Shown here in pieces: positions 7,979 to 16,077 of a DNA stretch of 35,386 bases. A program made the position numbers and the translations under genes. Origin of the DNA: a virus; IMG/VR virus record IMGVR_UViG_3300033141_003454, positions 1-35,386 of that record. One strand, written 5' to 3'. The notes under the pieces are model-generated. The model saw only the letters and a program-made list of their open reading frames with translations. It was not told the origin of the DNA and searched no databases. Within the stretch, counting starts at the first letter, position 1. Every line of letters starts with the position of its first letter.

Positions 7979-8325
7979 AAGTACAGGCGGCAGTAGATAG
8001 AGGGCGGAAGATGTTGGACGATGTCGACAAGCAGACCTGGGAGGAAGATAGCGATTTCCTGGACTGGTACAATGATTCAGTCATGGTCATCCGGAAGCTC
8101 AGGAAGGATACCCAGCTGGCAGCTGATGGCACCGCGATCGTGTTTGTGGCCTCAACTAGTGTGTCAGGCGACGACATGCTGTTCGCCGAGCCTGATGCCT
8201 GGGTGATAGCATGTGCTGAGTACATTGCCCACCGCGGCTTTGGTGAAGACTCGGGCGACAAGCGAGATCTCGAACGATCGGAACACCACTGGAACAATTT
8301 CTCACGATACATTGAAATGCTATAG
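7975..8325 (+). CDS. Small neck/adaptor-type protein (DUF6682-like)
   Basis: A 116-aa protein starting at ATG 7975, which overlaps the previous stop by four bases (ATGA). A GTG at 7966 is also possible but less likely. The N-terminus (RGRKMLDDVDKQTWEEDSDF) followed by L-D-W-Y-N-D and the C-terminal helix (RDLERSEHHWNNFSRYIEML) resemble a small phage family found next to adaptor proteins, with an aromatic 'D-W-Y/W-N-D' core. It probably contributes to the connector or to a tail-terminator ring. The assignment comes from context and motif memory and has not been verified. Confidence 0.6.
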   Translation: MKVQAAVDRGRKMLDDVDKQTWEEDSDFLDWYNDSVMVIRKLRKDTQLAADGTAIVFVASTSVSGDDMLFAEPDAWVIACAEYIAHRGFGEDSGDKRDLERSEHHWNNFSRYIEML

Positions 8326-8335
8326 GGGGTAACTG

Positions 8336-11257
8336 ATGGCTGTTCCAATATGTCTCGTTGCCTCGACTGGGGGATCAACTCCGGCCCCGGACTACCGCGG
8401 CGTCTACTTCAAGACGAAAGATCTTCTGAGCGCAGTAAATGTCTACAAGCTCAACCAGGCAGATTATTACCTCTGGTACGACGGATCCAACTACATCATC
8501 AACACGACGGCCGGCACGAAGCCTGGTGCGTACTTTACGAGCGCAACCCAGACAGGTACCTTCACCGCGGCCGGCGGCGCCTCCGGAGAGATCTCAGTCG
8601 CTGAAGGCGAAGACTACCGGATCTATCTCAAGGAGAAAGATTGCGTCATGGTCTCAGTGGGCCTCGCGGGGATCCCGCGCACGAAGCAGCTGACCAGGCG
8701 CTGGGATAAGATCTCCGACAAGGTTACCCAGGACTGCATGGATCTCCTCTACGCCTGGACGAGTGCCGAGAACTGGCAGGAGCAGTACTACGTCGACAGT
8801 CCCCTGGCTGTGGGCCCCCGGGGCGAGCAGGACTGGCCAGGCAGATGGCGCCAGGTGGTAGTTTCCAGGACCCGTGACGAACCTGACGGAATCACCGAGA
8901 TCCTACGATTAGGCTTCCAGCAGTACACTGGCACCCCTTCAGACCCGATTGACGAGGCTGAGGCCCGTCTAGGCCTTGAAATGGGCAATGTAGTGACCGG
9001 GGACAGGGTATATCGGCAGGATTGGCGATATGTGGATCCCGCTGACCATAAGATCATCGTCGAGAAGCTTGTGGCCATCAAGACCAGGACGAACCCCGTG
9101 GTCGAAGGCGTGGCAATCACCGGTAAGTTTGCCTGCTCTAAGATCAAGGCTGAGCCCAATGAGGATGGCAGCATAGTCATCTCCAGGACGCTGACGGAGA
9201 TCCACTCGATCACCGCGGCCGGCTCACCTGGCGCACCGACAGATCTCGTGGCTCTGTTGCCTGTCATCACTCAGGAGCAAGAGCTGCTCAACCTATTTGG
9301 ATTTGAACCCGGCGATGAAGAGAAGCTGGCATATGTTTACACCAACATAGACCCAGCGGCCGCAACGCAGACTGTCTGCATGGAGACCCTGTTGATAACG
9401 GATCTCGAGGCAATCGTCGGGGGAACTTGGAACATGGTCGACCGGAAGTTCGTGGAGGATCCAGAGACCGGCACCGCAACCTTCGCGGTCCTCTATATTG
9501 ATGAGACCTGGTTGGCTGACTATGTTGCCGATCGCAATGTCATCAGAGGAGGGACCGTCTCCGGCTGGCTCCGTAATCTCGTGCTGCAGGCGACGGGTGA
9601 GGACCAGGCGCAAGCCCTCGATGACTTCCAGCTGGTGATGGACGAGCTCGGCGGCAACTTCGCCGCGGGGACACAGTACAACAAGGGCGACACAGTAACG
9701 TACTCTGCCACCCAGTACATCTTCATCGCGAAACATCTTGGCGCCTGGTCGGCCAGCGATGTCGTCGAGGCGCACTATCTCCTGAACGGCCGTCAACTCC
9801 AACACAAGGGGAAGGGTGAGTATGTTGTCACAGGCGAGATGGTTTCAGCCTACGATGGGACGGCCGCATCGGATGCGATCGTAGTACGTGCCGGCGATGC
9901 CTTCACGGTCTCCGATCGCAGGATAGGTGTCCGGGTGTGGTTCCGGAGGAGCGAGGCAGCCAAGGACACGATTGTGGATCCCTCCGGACCTGGCGAGGCC
10001 TGGACGGACTGGTCATATGACAGCGTGACGTTCTACTCTCACAATTTCGCAGTGGAGGACCACCAGAACGGGACCTTCACTATCAGGCAGTATGGATGGG
10101 CGCTAACAGATTCAGAGGATGATGGATTCGTTACCAGGATCAAGCCGGGAATCACCACCTCAGACCAGCAGATGATCATACGAACCTGGCCGAATGTTAC
10201 TCAGGCCATAATGCTGTCGCTCACTGACTGGGATGGCGGCAAGGCCAGAAGCAATTTCTCATTCGTGGATCCTGTCTTCCAGAGCAGTACTCTCTTCACT
10301 CACGCCGACTGCTTTATTGAAGATAAGACGGAGGCCGGCTACACAGTGCGCCAGGTCCTTGTCTTCTTGGAGACAGGCGTAACTGAAGGGGATGCCCTGG
10401 TCCTTCACATAAAGCCAAGCGTCACAGCGGAACAGCAGAACATCATGGTTAGAATATGGCCAACAGTTTCAGAGGCCACAAAGGATACCTTGGTTGGAGG
10501 ACAGGGCAACGCGAGGTCAGCCTATACGCCTCCCGCTTTTTCAGCAGGAACCAATTACAAGAATGGTGATGCCGTAACCTATAGCGCTACGGATTATATC
10601 TTCATAGTCGATCACCCTGCTGGAGCCTGGGATGCTGCTGATGCGATCGCGTCGGCTTACGTTCACGCCGATGTCTTCGTGGATGACCGCGGCAGGGCAG
10701 GATACACGGTCCGGCAGGTCCTCGTCGCGCTGAGTACAGCAGTCACCGATGCGGCCGCCCTGATCATCAGGGTCAAGAGTGACAACACCGGAGCTCCTCC
10801 CATCCTGCAGCGGGTATGGCTGCATAGAACGGAAGCGGCAAAAGATACTCTGATGACTGCGAGCACAGGGAAGGCCCGGATCAACTATACCTTTGAGGGA
10901 CTTGAGTATTGGCATTCGGATGCGCTCGTCGATGAAGTTGGGAACGCTGGTTACAATGTTCGCCAGGTCCTCGTTGGGTATGGATCGGGATATGCGTCGG
11001 CCGGCTCACAGTGGGATCTCGATTACACGATCTATAAAACCTTCACTCGCACCAGGGACAATTTTGTTAAAGAGATTGCGTATCAGAAGTATGTAGCGAT
11101 GCGCGTGAGCGAGAAAGGCGCATGGGATGCTATTGACGATCTTGCGACCTCTCCTGGCGGTATGGTGGCGGGGAGTGATCATGTAGCACATACCGGCAAA
11201 GGACAGTTCAGGGCTTCAGCTTTAAGCCTCACCAGTGTAACCGATTGGCAAGCATAG
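8336..11257 (+). CDS. Large repeat-rich tail protein with CBM5/12-like modules
   Basis: A 973-aa protein. Residues 18-85 are a beta module (RGVYFKTKD, YYLWYDGSNYIINTTAG, GTFTAAGG) related to the insert of the adaptor at 7091. Residues 90-430 are a unique region that may be the tail-tube or nozzle-proximal domain. Two modules at about 441-480 and 736-776 read Y-x-x-G-D-x-V-T-Y-S-A-T-x-Y-I-F-I followed by G-A-W, the pattern of CBM5/12 chitin-binding-like domains. From residue 530 to 890 a repeat of about 80-120 aa occurs four times, marked by R-x-W (533, 615, 705, 825) and, in three copies, by Y-x-V-R-Q-V-L-V. Overall it looks like a tail or adhesin protein that recognises surface glycans. There is no signal peptide and no catalytic signature. 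Confidence 0.65.
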   Translation: MAVPICLVASTGGSTPAPDYRGVYFKTKDLLSAVNVYKLNQADYYLWYDGSNYIINTTAGTKPGAYFTSATQTGTFTAAGGASGEISVAEGEDYRIYLKEKDCVMVSVGLAGIPRTKQLTRRWDKISDKVTQDCMDLLYAWTSAENWQEQYYVDSPLAVGPRGEQDWPGRWRQVVVSRTRDEPDGITEILRLGFQQYTGTPSDPIDEAEARLGLEMGNVVTGDRVYRQDWRYVDPADHKIIVEKLVAIKTRTNPVVEGVAITGKFACSKIKAEPNEDGSIVISRTLTEIHSITAAGSPGAPTDLVALLPVITQEQELLNLFGFEPGDEEKLAYVYTNIDPAAATQTVCMETLLITDLEAIVGGTWNMVDRKFVEDPETGTATFAVLYIDETWLADYVADRNVIRGGTVSGWLRNLVLQATGEDQAQALDDFQLVMDELGGNFAAGTQYNKGDTVTYSATQYIFIAKHLGAWSASDVVEAHYLLNGRQLQHKGKGEYVVTGEMVSAYDGTAASDAIVVRAGDAFTVSDRRIGVRVWFRRSEAAKDTIVDPSGPGEAWTDWSYDSVTFYSHNFAVEDHQNGTFTIRQYGWALTDSEDDGFVTRIKPGITTSDQQMIIRTWPNVTQAIMLSLTDWDGGKARSNFSFVDPVFQSSTLFTHADCFIEDKTEAGYTVRQVLVFLETGVTEGDALVLHIKPSVTAEQQNIMVRIWPTVSEATKDTLVGGQGNARSAYTPPAFSAGTNYKNGDAVTYSATDYIFIVDHPAGAWDAADAIASAYVHADVFVDDRGRAGYTVRQVLVALSTAVTDAAALIIRVKSDNTGAPPILQRVWLHRTEAAKDTLMTASTGKARINYTFEGLEYWHSDALVDEVGNAGYNVRQVLVGYGSGYASAGSQWDLDYTIYKTFTRTRDNFVKEIAYQKYVAMRVSEKGAWDAIDDLATSPGGMVAGSDHVAHTGKGQFRASALSLTSVTDWQA
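9895..10980 (+). repeat. Tandem protein-coding repeats in the tail gene
   Basis: Four diverged units are recognisable by the R-x-W-x-x-x-x-E-A-x-K-D-T line and by near-identical DNA such as cgccaggtcctcgt and cggcaggtcctcgt at the Y-x-V-R-Q-V-L-V strand (near 10350, 10712 and 10960). The third unit is enlarged by an inserted CBM-like module at about 10540-10665. Confidence 0.65.
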
Positions 11258-11266
11258 GAATTTTAT

Positions 11267-13717
11267 ATGTCAGACTCAATCCCAACAGGCGGCGTAGAGC
11301 TTCTCTCAGACGATGGGACTGGCCCCGATCCTTTTCAGTTCCAGCTGCTCGAGGATATGGTTGGAGAAACTGGAGACGCATTAAGGGAGGCGGTCCATAA
11401 GTCAGAACTTGCCCAGGACCAGGAGAATGCTAACAAGCAAGAGGAAGCTCAGGAGAAGGACGAGGCCCAGGATGATTCCGAAAGCACGGTCAAGGGTAAA
11501 GAGAGCGTCAAGGATACTACCAAAGGCGCTGCACCTCCCGAGGCCGGCTCAGACATCTTCGAGCCCCTGGGGACAAAGCCTGCAGTAGGTGGTTCCGAAG
11601 AGATCGCAGAATCAGAGATCCAGGGCGAACAGTTCCAATCGGAGAGCGATCTGCTGTTCGACGCACTCAACAGGGTTGGTACCCTCGAGTCGAAACTAAG
11701 AAGCGTAGAACGTCTTCTTGAGGATCTTGAGGATGATGCTTCTGGCGTCGGTGAGAACTACACAGAATCTCCAGTTCAGTTTGAAACAGAGGACGAGTGC
11801 CTGTCGGATGGCGACGAACACCGTTGGCCTATCAGCGTGGACTCAGACGATATCACAAAGGTGCGTGTTGGCGATGCCAGGTTCACACGAAATGGTATTC
11901 CATTGACCTGGAGCGATGCGAATCCCGCTGGTTACATCGATGCGATTGGAGACATCGTGGAGCCTTACCCGACAAGCGCCGACTGCCATGTTCTTGCCAT
12001 CTTGGAGCGCACCGATGTTACCGCTGATCAGCGTGACCCGGCCCTGGTTCCACAAGTCGTCAGGATGTATGTGGTAGACGCTTCATCGTATGTCACGTTT
12101 GACAGCGAGGAAGATGATCACAATGGAATGATAGTCATCGGCTCTTTCTCGACTGATGCTAGTGACAACCCCCTCGAGGGAACGATCGTACAGTTCGAGC
12201 GCCAGGACCGGGACGACCTCCAGATTCAGCCAGATTCAGAGGCTTGGTATGATGGATCGTCTGATACCACCTTGAGGGACTGGTTTGAAGTACGAGGTTT
12301 GGCCGACATCACAGATAATTATGGAAGGGAGACTCTGGAGTATTTTACGGGAGACGTGGACAGCCCTCTTTATGGAGCATTGCAAATAGGGAATGTGGAT
12401 ACCTGTCTTGATGCCAATGACGGGACAGGACTGTTGTGGTCTCCGATGTTCCTGATTAATGATTACGAGAATGACACGGGCGATCCGCTCGGCGTGATGG
12501 ATTGGTTTGCGTATGATCATACGATCAACACCAGGGATCCACACATCCAATCTTTCGAGACAGTTGACGAAGACGCTGACAGGTTGAGCGTCAAGGGATG
12601 GGGGATTGCGGATCTCGGCCAGGTAGCATGGAGCAATGACCTCACGGCCGTCGACCGGGAGATCGAATGGCATTGGCTGAATTACATCAACAAGGACACC
12701 GTGGCGGAAGCAGTTGCTGCAGGAAGAGATTCCGTAATTTCTTCTACAGATCATGTCCGACAGCTCGAACGCTCTGGCGAAAATCTTAATTTTTACGAAG
12801 ACCTCTACACGGTCCTGGAAGGCTATTCAAATTACGAGGAGGCGGCTGCACAGACCTCCATCGACATGTATGGGTGGATGGATGACTGGTGGGATGCGGG
12901 TGGACACTCAGAAGTTCTGTACCACGTTGATCTTGTGGATATGCCGGACACGGCTGTCACTTCAGGCGCGGCTGTAGATCATCATGATGAGCGGCACCTT
13001 GTTAAGGGCGAAGATGAAGATGTGAATTATTTAACCGCACTTGGCTATGGTACAACAGGAGACACAATCGGAGCCAGTCGCAGGATCGTAATGGATTTGT
13101 TGAATTGTTTGCTGTATGAATCCACAGGGGTGTATCCGACTGTAGATTTTGATGAGTGTTGGTTGGACAGAGGTAACCAGGCAGAACATGAACCCTGGGA
13201 AATTCTTGACGGCACAAGGTTTTTGATTTCGGATGACGGTTTCACTGAAGACGGCACAATAGCAGAGTGCGCCTTACAAACTCTTGGTATGGCATATTTA
13301 GGCAAGGGTGTTTGGGCCGAGCGACATACAGACTTGTCCACACCAGCTGGATCTTTTAATAACACTCCAGATGGGTTCGATGCATCTTTAGGCGGCAAAG
13401 GTTATTCTGCCGCTGGTAACGGTGGAGTGTATGGATATAGTCTAGCCACAGCCGCACATGGTGCAGAGTTTTTCGAGTTCGGAGGAGACGCGCTAGAAGT
13501 TCAGCTCCTTGATGGGACATACGCAGTGAACGCATCTACTGGAAAGATAAACGCAGAGGATGGTTACTATGATAATGACGTTCCGGGCGTTGATATTGCA
13601 GATTGGCTTGGGGGCGGTATAGGCATAGGCACAGATATATTACCTTATTCAATCCGCACAACCCCAGCTGGGGGCGGTCCACCAATAGAAATTGAAGTGT
13701 TAGGAAGGCCGGTATGA
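11267..13717 (+). CDS. Putative tail fibre protein with acidic coiled N-terminus
   Basis: An 816-aa acidic protein, 9 bases after the previous stop. Residues 30-165 are Glu/Asp/Lys/Gln-rich with a coiled coil near 126-155 (ALNRVGTLESKLRSVERLLE), a plausible trimerisation or attachment stalk. Residues 180-300 are beta-rich. The middle is aromatic and Asp-rich, with many Trp and Tyr. The C-terminal part (GVYGYSLATAAHGAEFFEFG, then L-L-D-G-T-Y-A-V-N-A and N-A-E-D-G-Y-Y) has the short G-x-Y/A strands common in fibre tips. No family was recognised with confidence. Base composition falls toward A/T in its last 0.7 kb, matching the next gene and suggesting an exchanged tip region. Confidence 0.55.
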   Translation: MSDSIPTGGVELLSDDGTGPDPFQFQLLEDMVGETGDALREAVHKSELAQDQENANKQEEAQEKDEAQDDSESTVKGKESVKDTTKGAAPPEAGSDIFEPLGTKPAVGGSEEIAESEIQGEQFQSESDLLFDALNRVGTLESKLRSVERLLEDLEDDASGVGENYTESPVQFETEDECLSDGDEHRWPISVDSDDITKVRVGDARFTRNGIPLTWSDANPAGYIDAIGDIVEPYPTSADCHVLAILERTDVTADQRDPALVPQVVRMYVVDASSYVTFDSEEDDHNGMIVIGSFSTDASDNPLEGTIVQFERQDRDDLQIQPDSEAWYDGSSDTTLRDWFEVRGLADITDNYGRETLEYFTGDVDSPLYGALQIGNVDTCLDANDGTGLLWSPMFLINDYENDTGDPLGVMDWFAYDHTINTRDPHIQSFETVDEDADRLSVKGWGIADLGQVAWSNDLTAVDREIEWHWLNYINKDTVAEAVAAGRDSVISSTDHVRQLERSGENLNFYEDLYTVLEGYSNYEEAAAQTSIDMYGWMDDWWDAGGHSEVLYHVDLVDMPDTAVTSGAAVDHHDERHLVKGEDEDVNYLTALGYGTTGDTIGASRRIVMDLLNCLLYESTGVYPTVDFDECWLDRGNQAEHEPWEILDGTRFLISDDGFTEDGTIAECALQTLGMAYLGKGVWAERHTDLSTPAGSFNNTPDGFDASLGGKGYSAAGNGGVYGYSLATAAHGAEFFEFGGDALEVQLLDGTYAVNASTGKINAEDGYYDNDVPGVDIADWLGGGIGIGTDILPYSIRTTPAGGGPPIEIEVLGRPV

Positions 13718-15042
13718 TGAAAAAGATATTGATAACTTTGTTCTGTCTTGTTGCCTTTAGAGCATCAGCCATTGAAGACATGCTTTATACTGACGGGAAT
13801 GATATATTTTGGTATGGAGGAAGCACAGGCGTCACGGAGACAGTACTCAACCAGACGCTGGCTATCGCTAGAACCAACTATGTCATTGTCAAGAAGCTCG
13901 CTGATTTCCCGACTCCTGTAGGAGGCAAGATTCAACTGCCTGACAATTCTATCTACGAGGTGAACGGATTTGTGTTCCTTGGCGTGAATAGGATATTCAT
14001 GGGTGCGAACAATGAGTTGTGCGGAGCTAACAGGTCAACGGATATCCTGAGTTATTCTGGCACAGAGGCCATGATAAACGGAAGCAATTCCTTCTTCGAT
14101 GTAAATACTCTTTTCCTGCAAGCACCAGCAGGGCAGTTGCTTGATTTCAGTAACACAAATGGCGGCACATTTTCTCTCAGCCAGATACTTGCCCCATCAC
14201 CGATAGGTGGGATAGGGAGCATTGATGGATTCGCCAACCTCTTGACGTTTGAATGTATCTATGGATTTATGAGTAATGGATTAACGCTTCACGGCCTGGG
14301 TGGGGAAAACTTGATAATCGACAGGCAGATATTCTCAGGTCAATCCAACACGAATGTGACATATATTGATTTCGGTACTTCGACTTGGGAAACTGTTGTT
14401 ATCTCCAAGAGCGTATTCCGCTTCCCGCAGGATTCTCTTGTTGAAGTTCTTTCAGGGCTTCCGGGCAATTCAAACCTTACAGCAAATGGTACAGGGCTTA
14501 TGTTTGGCAACACCTTCCATTCCGAAGGCACATTTTGCCATCACACAAACTATATTACTGGAATGACCCATTCAGATGTTCAATGGAGGTGGTCGGCAAA
14601 TCAAGGAGCTGATGATTCAGAAGTCATTGGAGGAATGGTAACAACAAACGTACAGGAGGTTACAATCAATACGCAGAGCGTCCCTGAATTGGTTTCTTCC
14701 TACTGGGTTGGTAATGACCTGAACGAGCGATTTGTTTTCTCGGTAGACAGATTGACTTACACGGGGCTTTCAGAAACGAAGGTTTCTGTCACGGTATCAG
14801 CCACGCTATCTCCTTCCTCTGGCACGAATAAAGACCTTGAGATGTATTTATTTATCAACGGTGTTGAGTTCGAACGATCGAAGTCAGCAGCAAATGCAGA
14901 TAGTGGAACTCCACAAAGGTTTGTGATAGCCTATCCCTTGACCCTTGAGACAGGAGACTACATTCAGATTTACGTTGAGAATGAAGATGGGACACAAAAC
15001 ATAGATGTCGATCTGGGATTGCAAGTGATGATATTAGATTAA
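13714..15042 (+). CDS. Tail-spike/adhesin-like beta-helix protein with Sec signal peptide
   Basis: A 442-aa protein whose ATG overlaps the previous stop (ATGATGA; start at 13714 or 13717). The N-terminus is a textbook signal peptide: two lysines, a hydrophobic core (ILITLFCLVAF) and an A-S-A cleavage site before I-E-D. Residues 70-290 are short Asn/Gly/Ser-rich beta turns suggesting a right-handed helix. The last 120 residues (from WVGNDLNERFVFSVDRLTYT) read like a jelly-roll C1q/TNF-like trimeric tip with F-I-N-G-V-E and Y-I-Q-I-Y-V-E-N-E-D strands. This is a receptor-binding spike in architecture. A signal peptide is unexpected on a virion spike assembled in the cytoplasm. The DNA is clearly A/T-richer than its neighbours (38% G+C in a sampled 60-base line). 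Confidence 0.65.
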   Translation: MMKKILITLFCLVAFRASAIEDMLYTDGNDIFWYGGSTGVTETVLNQTLAIARTNYVIVKKLADFPTPVGGKIQLPDNSIYEVNGFVFLGVNRIFMGANNELCGANRSTDILSYSGTEAMINGSNSFFDVNTLFLQAPAGQLLDFSNTNGGTFSLSQILAPSPIGGIGSIDGFANLLTFECIYGFMSNGLTLHGLGGENLIIDRQIFSGQSNTNVTYIDFGTSTWETVVISKSVFRFPQDSLVEVLSGLPGNSNLTANGTGLMFGNTFHSEGTFCHHTNYITGMTHSDVQWRWSANQGADDSEVIGGMVTTNVQEVTINTQSVPELVSSYWVGNDLNERFVFSVDRLTYTGLSETKVSVTVSATLSPSSGTNKDLEMYLFINGVEFERSKSAANADSGTPQRFVIAYPLTLETGDYIQIYVENEDGTQNIDVDLGLQVMILD

Positions 15043-15055
15043 CCAAGGAGAAACG

Positions 15056-15577
15056 ATGGGGCTGAAGAAAACAATACTGGCTATGTGTCTGTGTATCGCT
15101 GCGAGCGTAGCCCTGGCACAGGAAGCCGATATTAGAGTCCAGGCTGTCTATACGAATGAAGCTGGTAGAATTATAGTCAAGACGATCTCCCTCGAGGGAT
15201 GGAAGGCCGTATATGACGGATCGAACTGGACTGCAAGAATATCACTAGCTACCATAGGGACAAACGGCGTTGCGTCTGACACTTCTGCTTATGCCGGGAT
15301 TGTCGCTGATGGTGTGGACATTGATACAACCGATCCATACAAAGGACTGCGCGGAAGAGACACTAACGGCACGGCCTGGGTTCTTGCATGGACGACAAAC
15401 GGAACTCCATTTGGCGTCCAAGATAGCGGAAGTCCTCAATATCCTTTTACGAATAGAGTGGCAGAGATAAACAAGCAAAGCGACAAAAGAGAAAAGGCAA
15501 ACAAGGAACGGCCGCAATCAGGAAAACTTCAAGAGCGGATTAAGAGGATCGAAAAAATACTAAATATCGATTACTAA
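15056..15577 (+). CDS. Small exported protein with basic coiled C-terminus
   Basis: A 173-aa protein with a ribosome-binding site (aaggagaaacg). The signal peptide (MGLKKTILAMCLCIAASVAL followed by A-Q) has an A-L-A cleavage site before Q-E-A-D. The mature part has beta strands, including GWKAVYDGSNWTARIS, which resembles the Y-D-G-x-x-W core of the module in the adaptor and tail proteins. The last 35 residues are basic and helical (KREKANKERPQSGKLQERIK). I do not recognise a family. It lies 13 bases after the spike gene and shares its export signal, so the two products may act together. Confidence 0.6.
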   Translation: MGLKKTILAMCLCIAASVALAQEADIRVQAVYTNEAGRIIVKTISLEGWKAVYDGSNWTARISLATIGTNGVASDTSAYAGIVADGVDIDTTDPYKGLRGRDTNGTAWVLAWTTNGTPFGVQDSGSPQYPFTNRVAEINKQSDKREKANKERPQSGKLQERIKRIEKILNIDY

Positions 15578-15589
15578 AAAGGAGAAATC

Positions 15590-15844
15590 ATGGAAAGAAG
15601 CCAAAACAGACGAGAGATTAGTGAGCGCCAGGAGTTACGCAAATCAGCGTTTAGGCTCGCTAAGCACAACAATAAGAACGATTCCAAAGTGAAGGCGGCC
15701 GACAAGAAGGTCAACGACCTTATTTCAAAGATAAAGGATCTTCGTGGGCAACAAAACGCCCTCCGGGCACCCCTAGCGCTTGCATCGGCAGAGCTACAGC
15801 AGGTGTTGACTGGATTTGTCCAGAAAGATTTACAGGACGAATAA
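15590..15844 (+). CDS. Small coiled-coil protein
   Basis: An 84-aa, strongly charged helical protein with a clear ribosome-binding site (aaaaggagaaatc). It starts MERSQNRREISERQELRKSA and continues with a heptad-rich stretch (DKKVNDLISKIKDLRGQQNA), indicating a coiled coil. It has no membrane segment. It begins the run leading to the two large presumed internal proteins, so a chaperone or minor virion role is conceivable. I do not recognise the family. Confidence 0.6.
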   Translation: MERSQNRREISERQELRKSAFRLAKHNNKNDSKVKAADKKVNDLISKIKDLRGQQNALRAPLALASAELQQVLTGFVQKDLQDE

Positions 15845-15870
15845 TCGTAAACAACAACTGAAGGCGATCG

Positions 15871-16077
15871 ATGGCAAAGAAGAAGATAGATATACTGGCC
15901 AAGATGAGCAGGCACCAGGATGTCACCTTCAAGGTGCCCCTGAAGTTTGCTGTATTGCTTATTGCTTTGGCCAAAGGGAATGAACTGGCCAAGCCGTATC
16001 ATCAGAATCTTCTCGACATGCAACGACAGATCGCTAAACAGTTAAAGACTGGAACGGAGGATCCCCATGGCGCTTAA
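15871..16077 (+). CDS. Very small hypothetical protein
   Basis: A 68-aa protein starting MAKKKIDILAKMSRHQDVTF. A mildly hydrophobic helix lies at residues 22-36 (PLKFAVLLIALAKG), followed by an amphipathic helix. Its last 11 bases overlap the start of the 708-aa gene, which is a sign of translational coupling. The hydrophobic stretch is short for a membrane anchor. No family was recognised. Confidence 0.55.
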   Translation: MAKKKIDILAKMSRHQDVTFKVPLKFAVLLIALAKGNELAKPYHQNLLDMQRQIAKQLKTGTEDPHGA

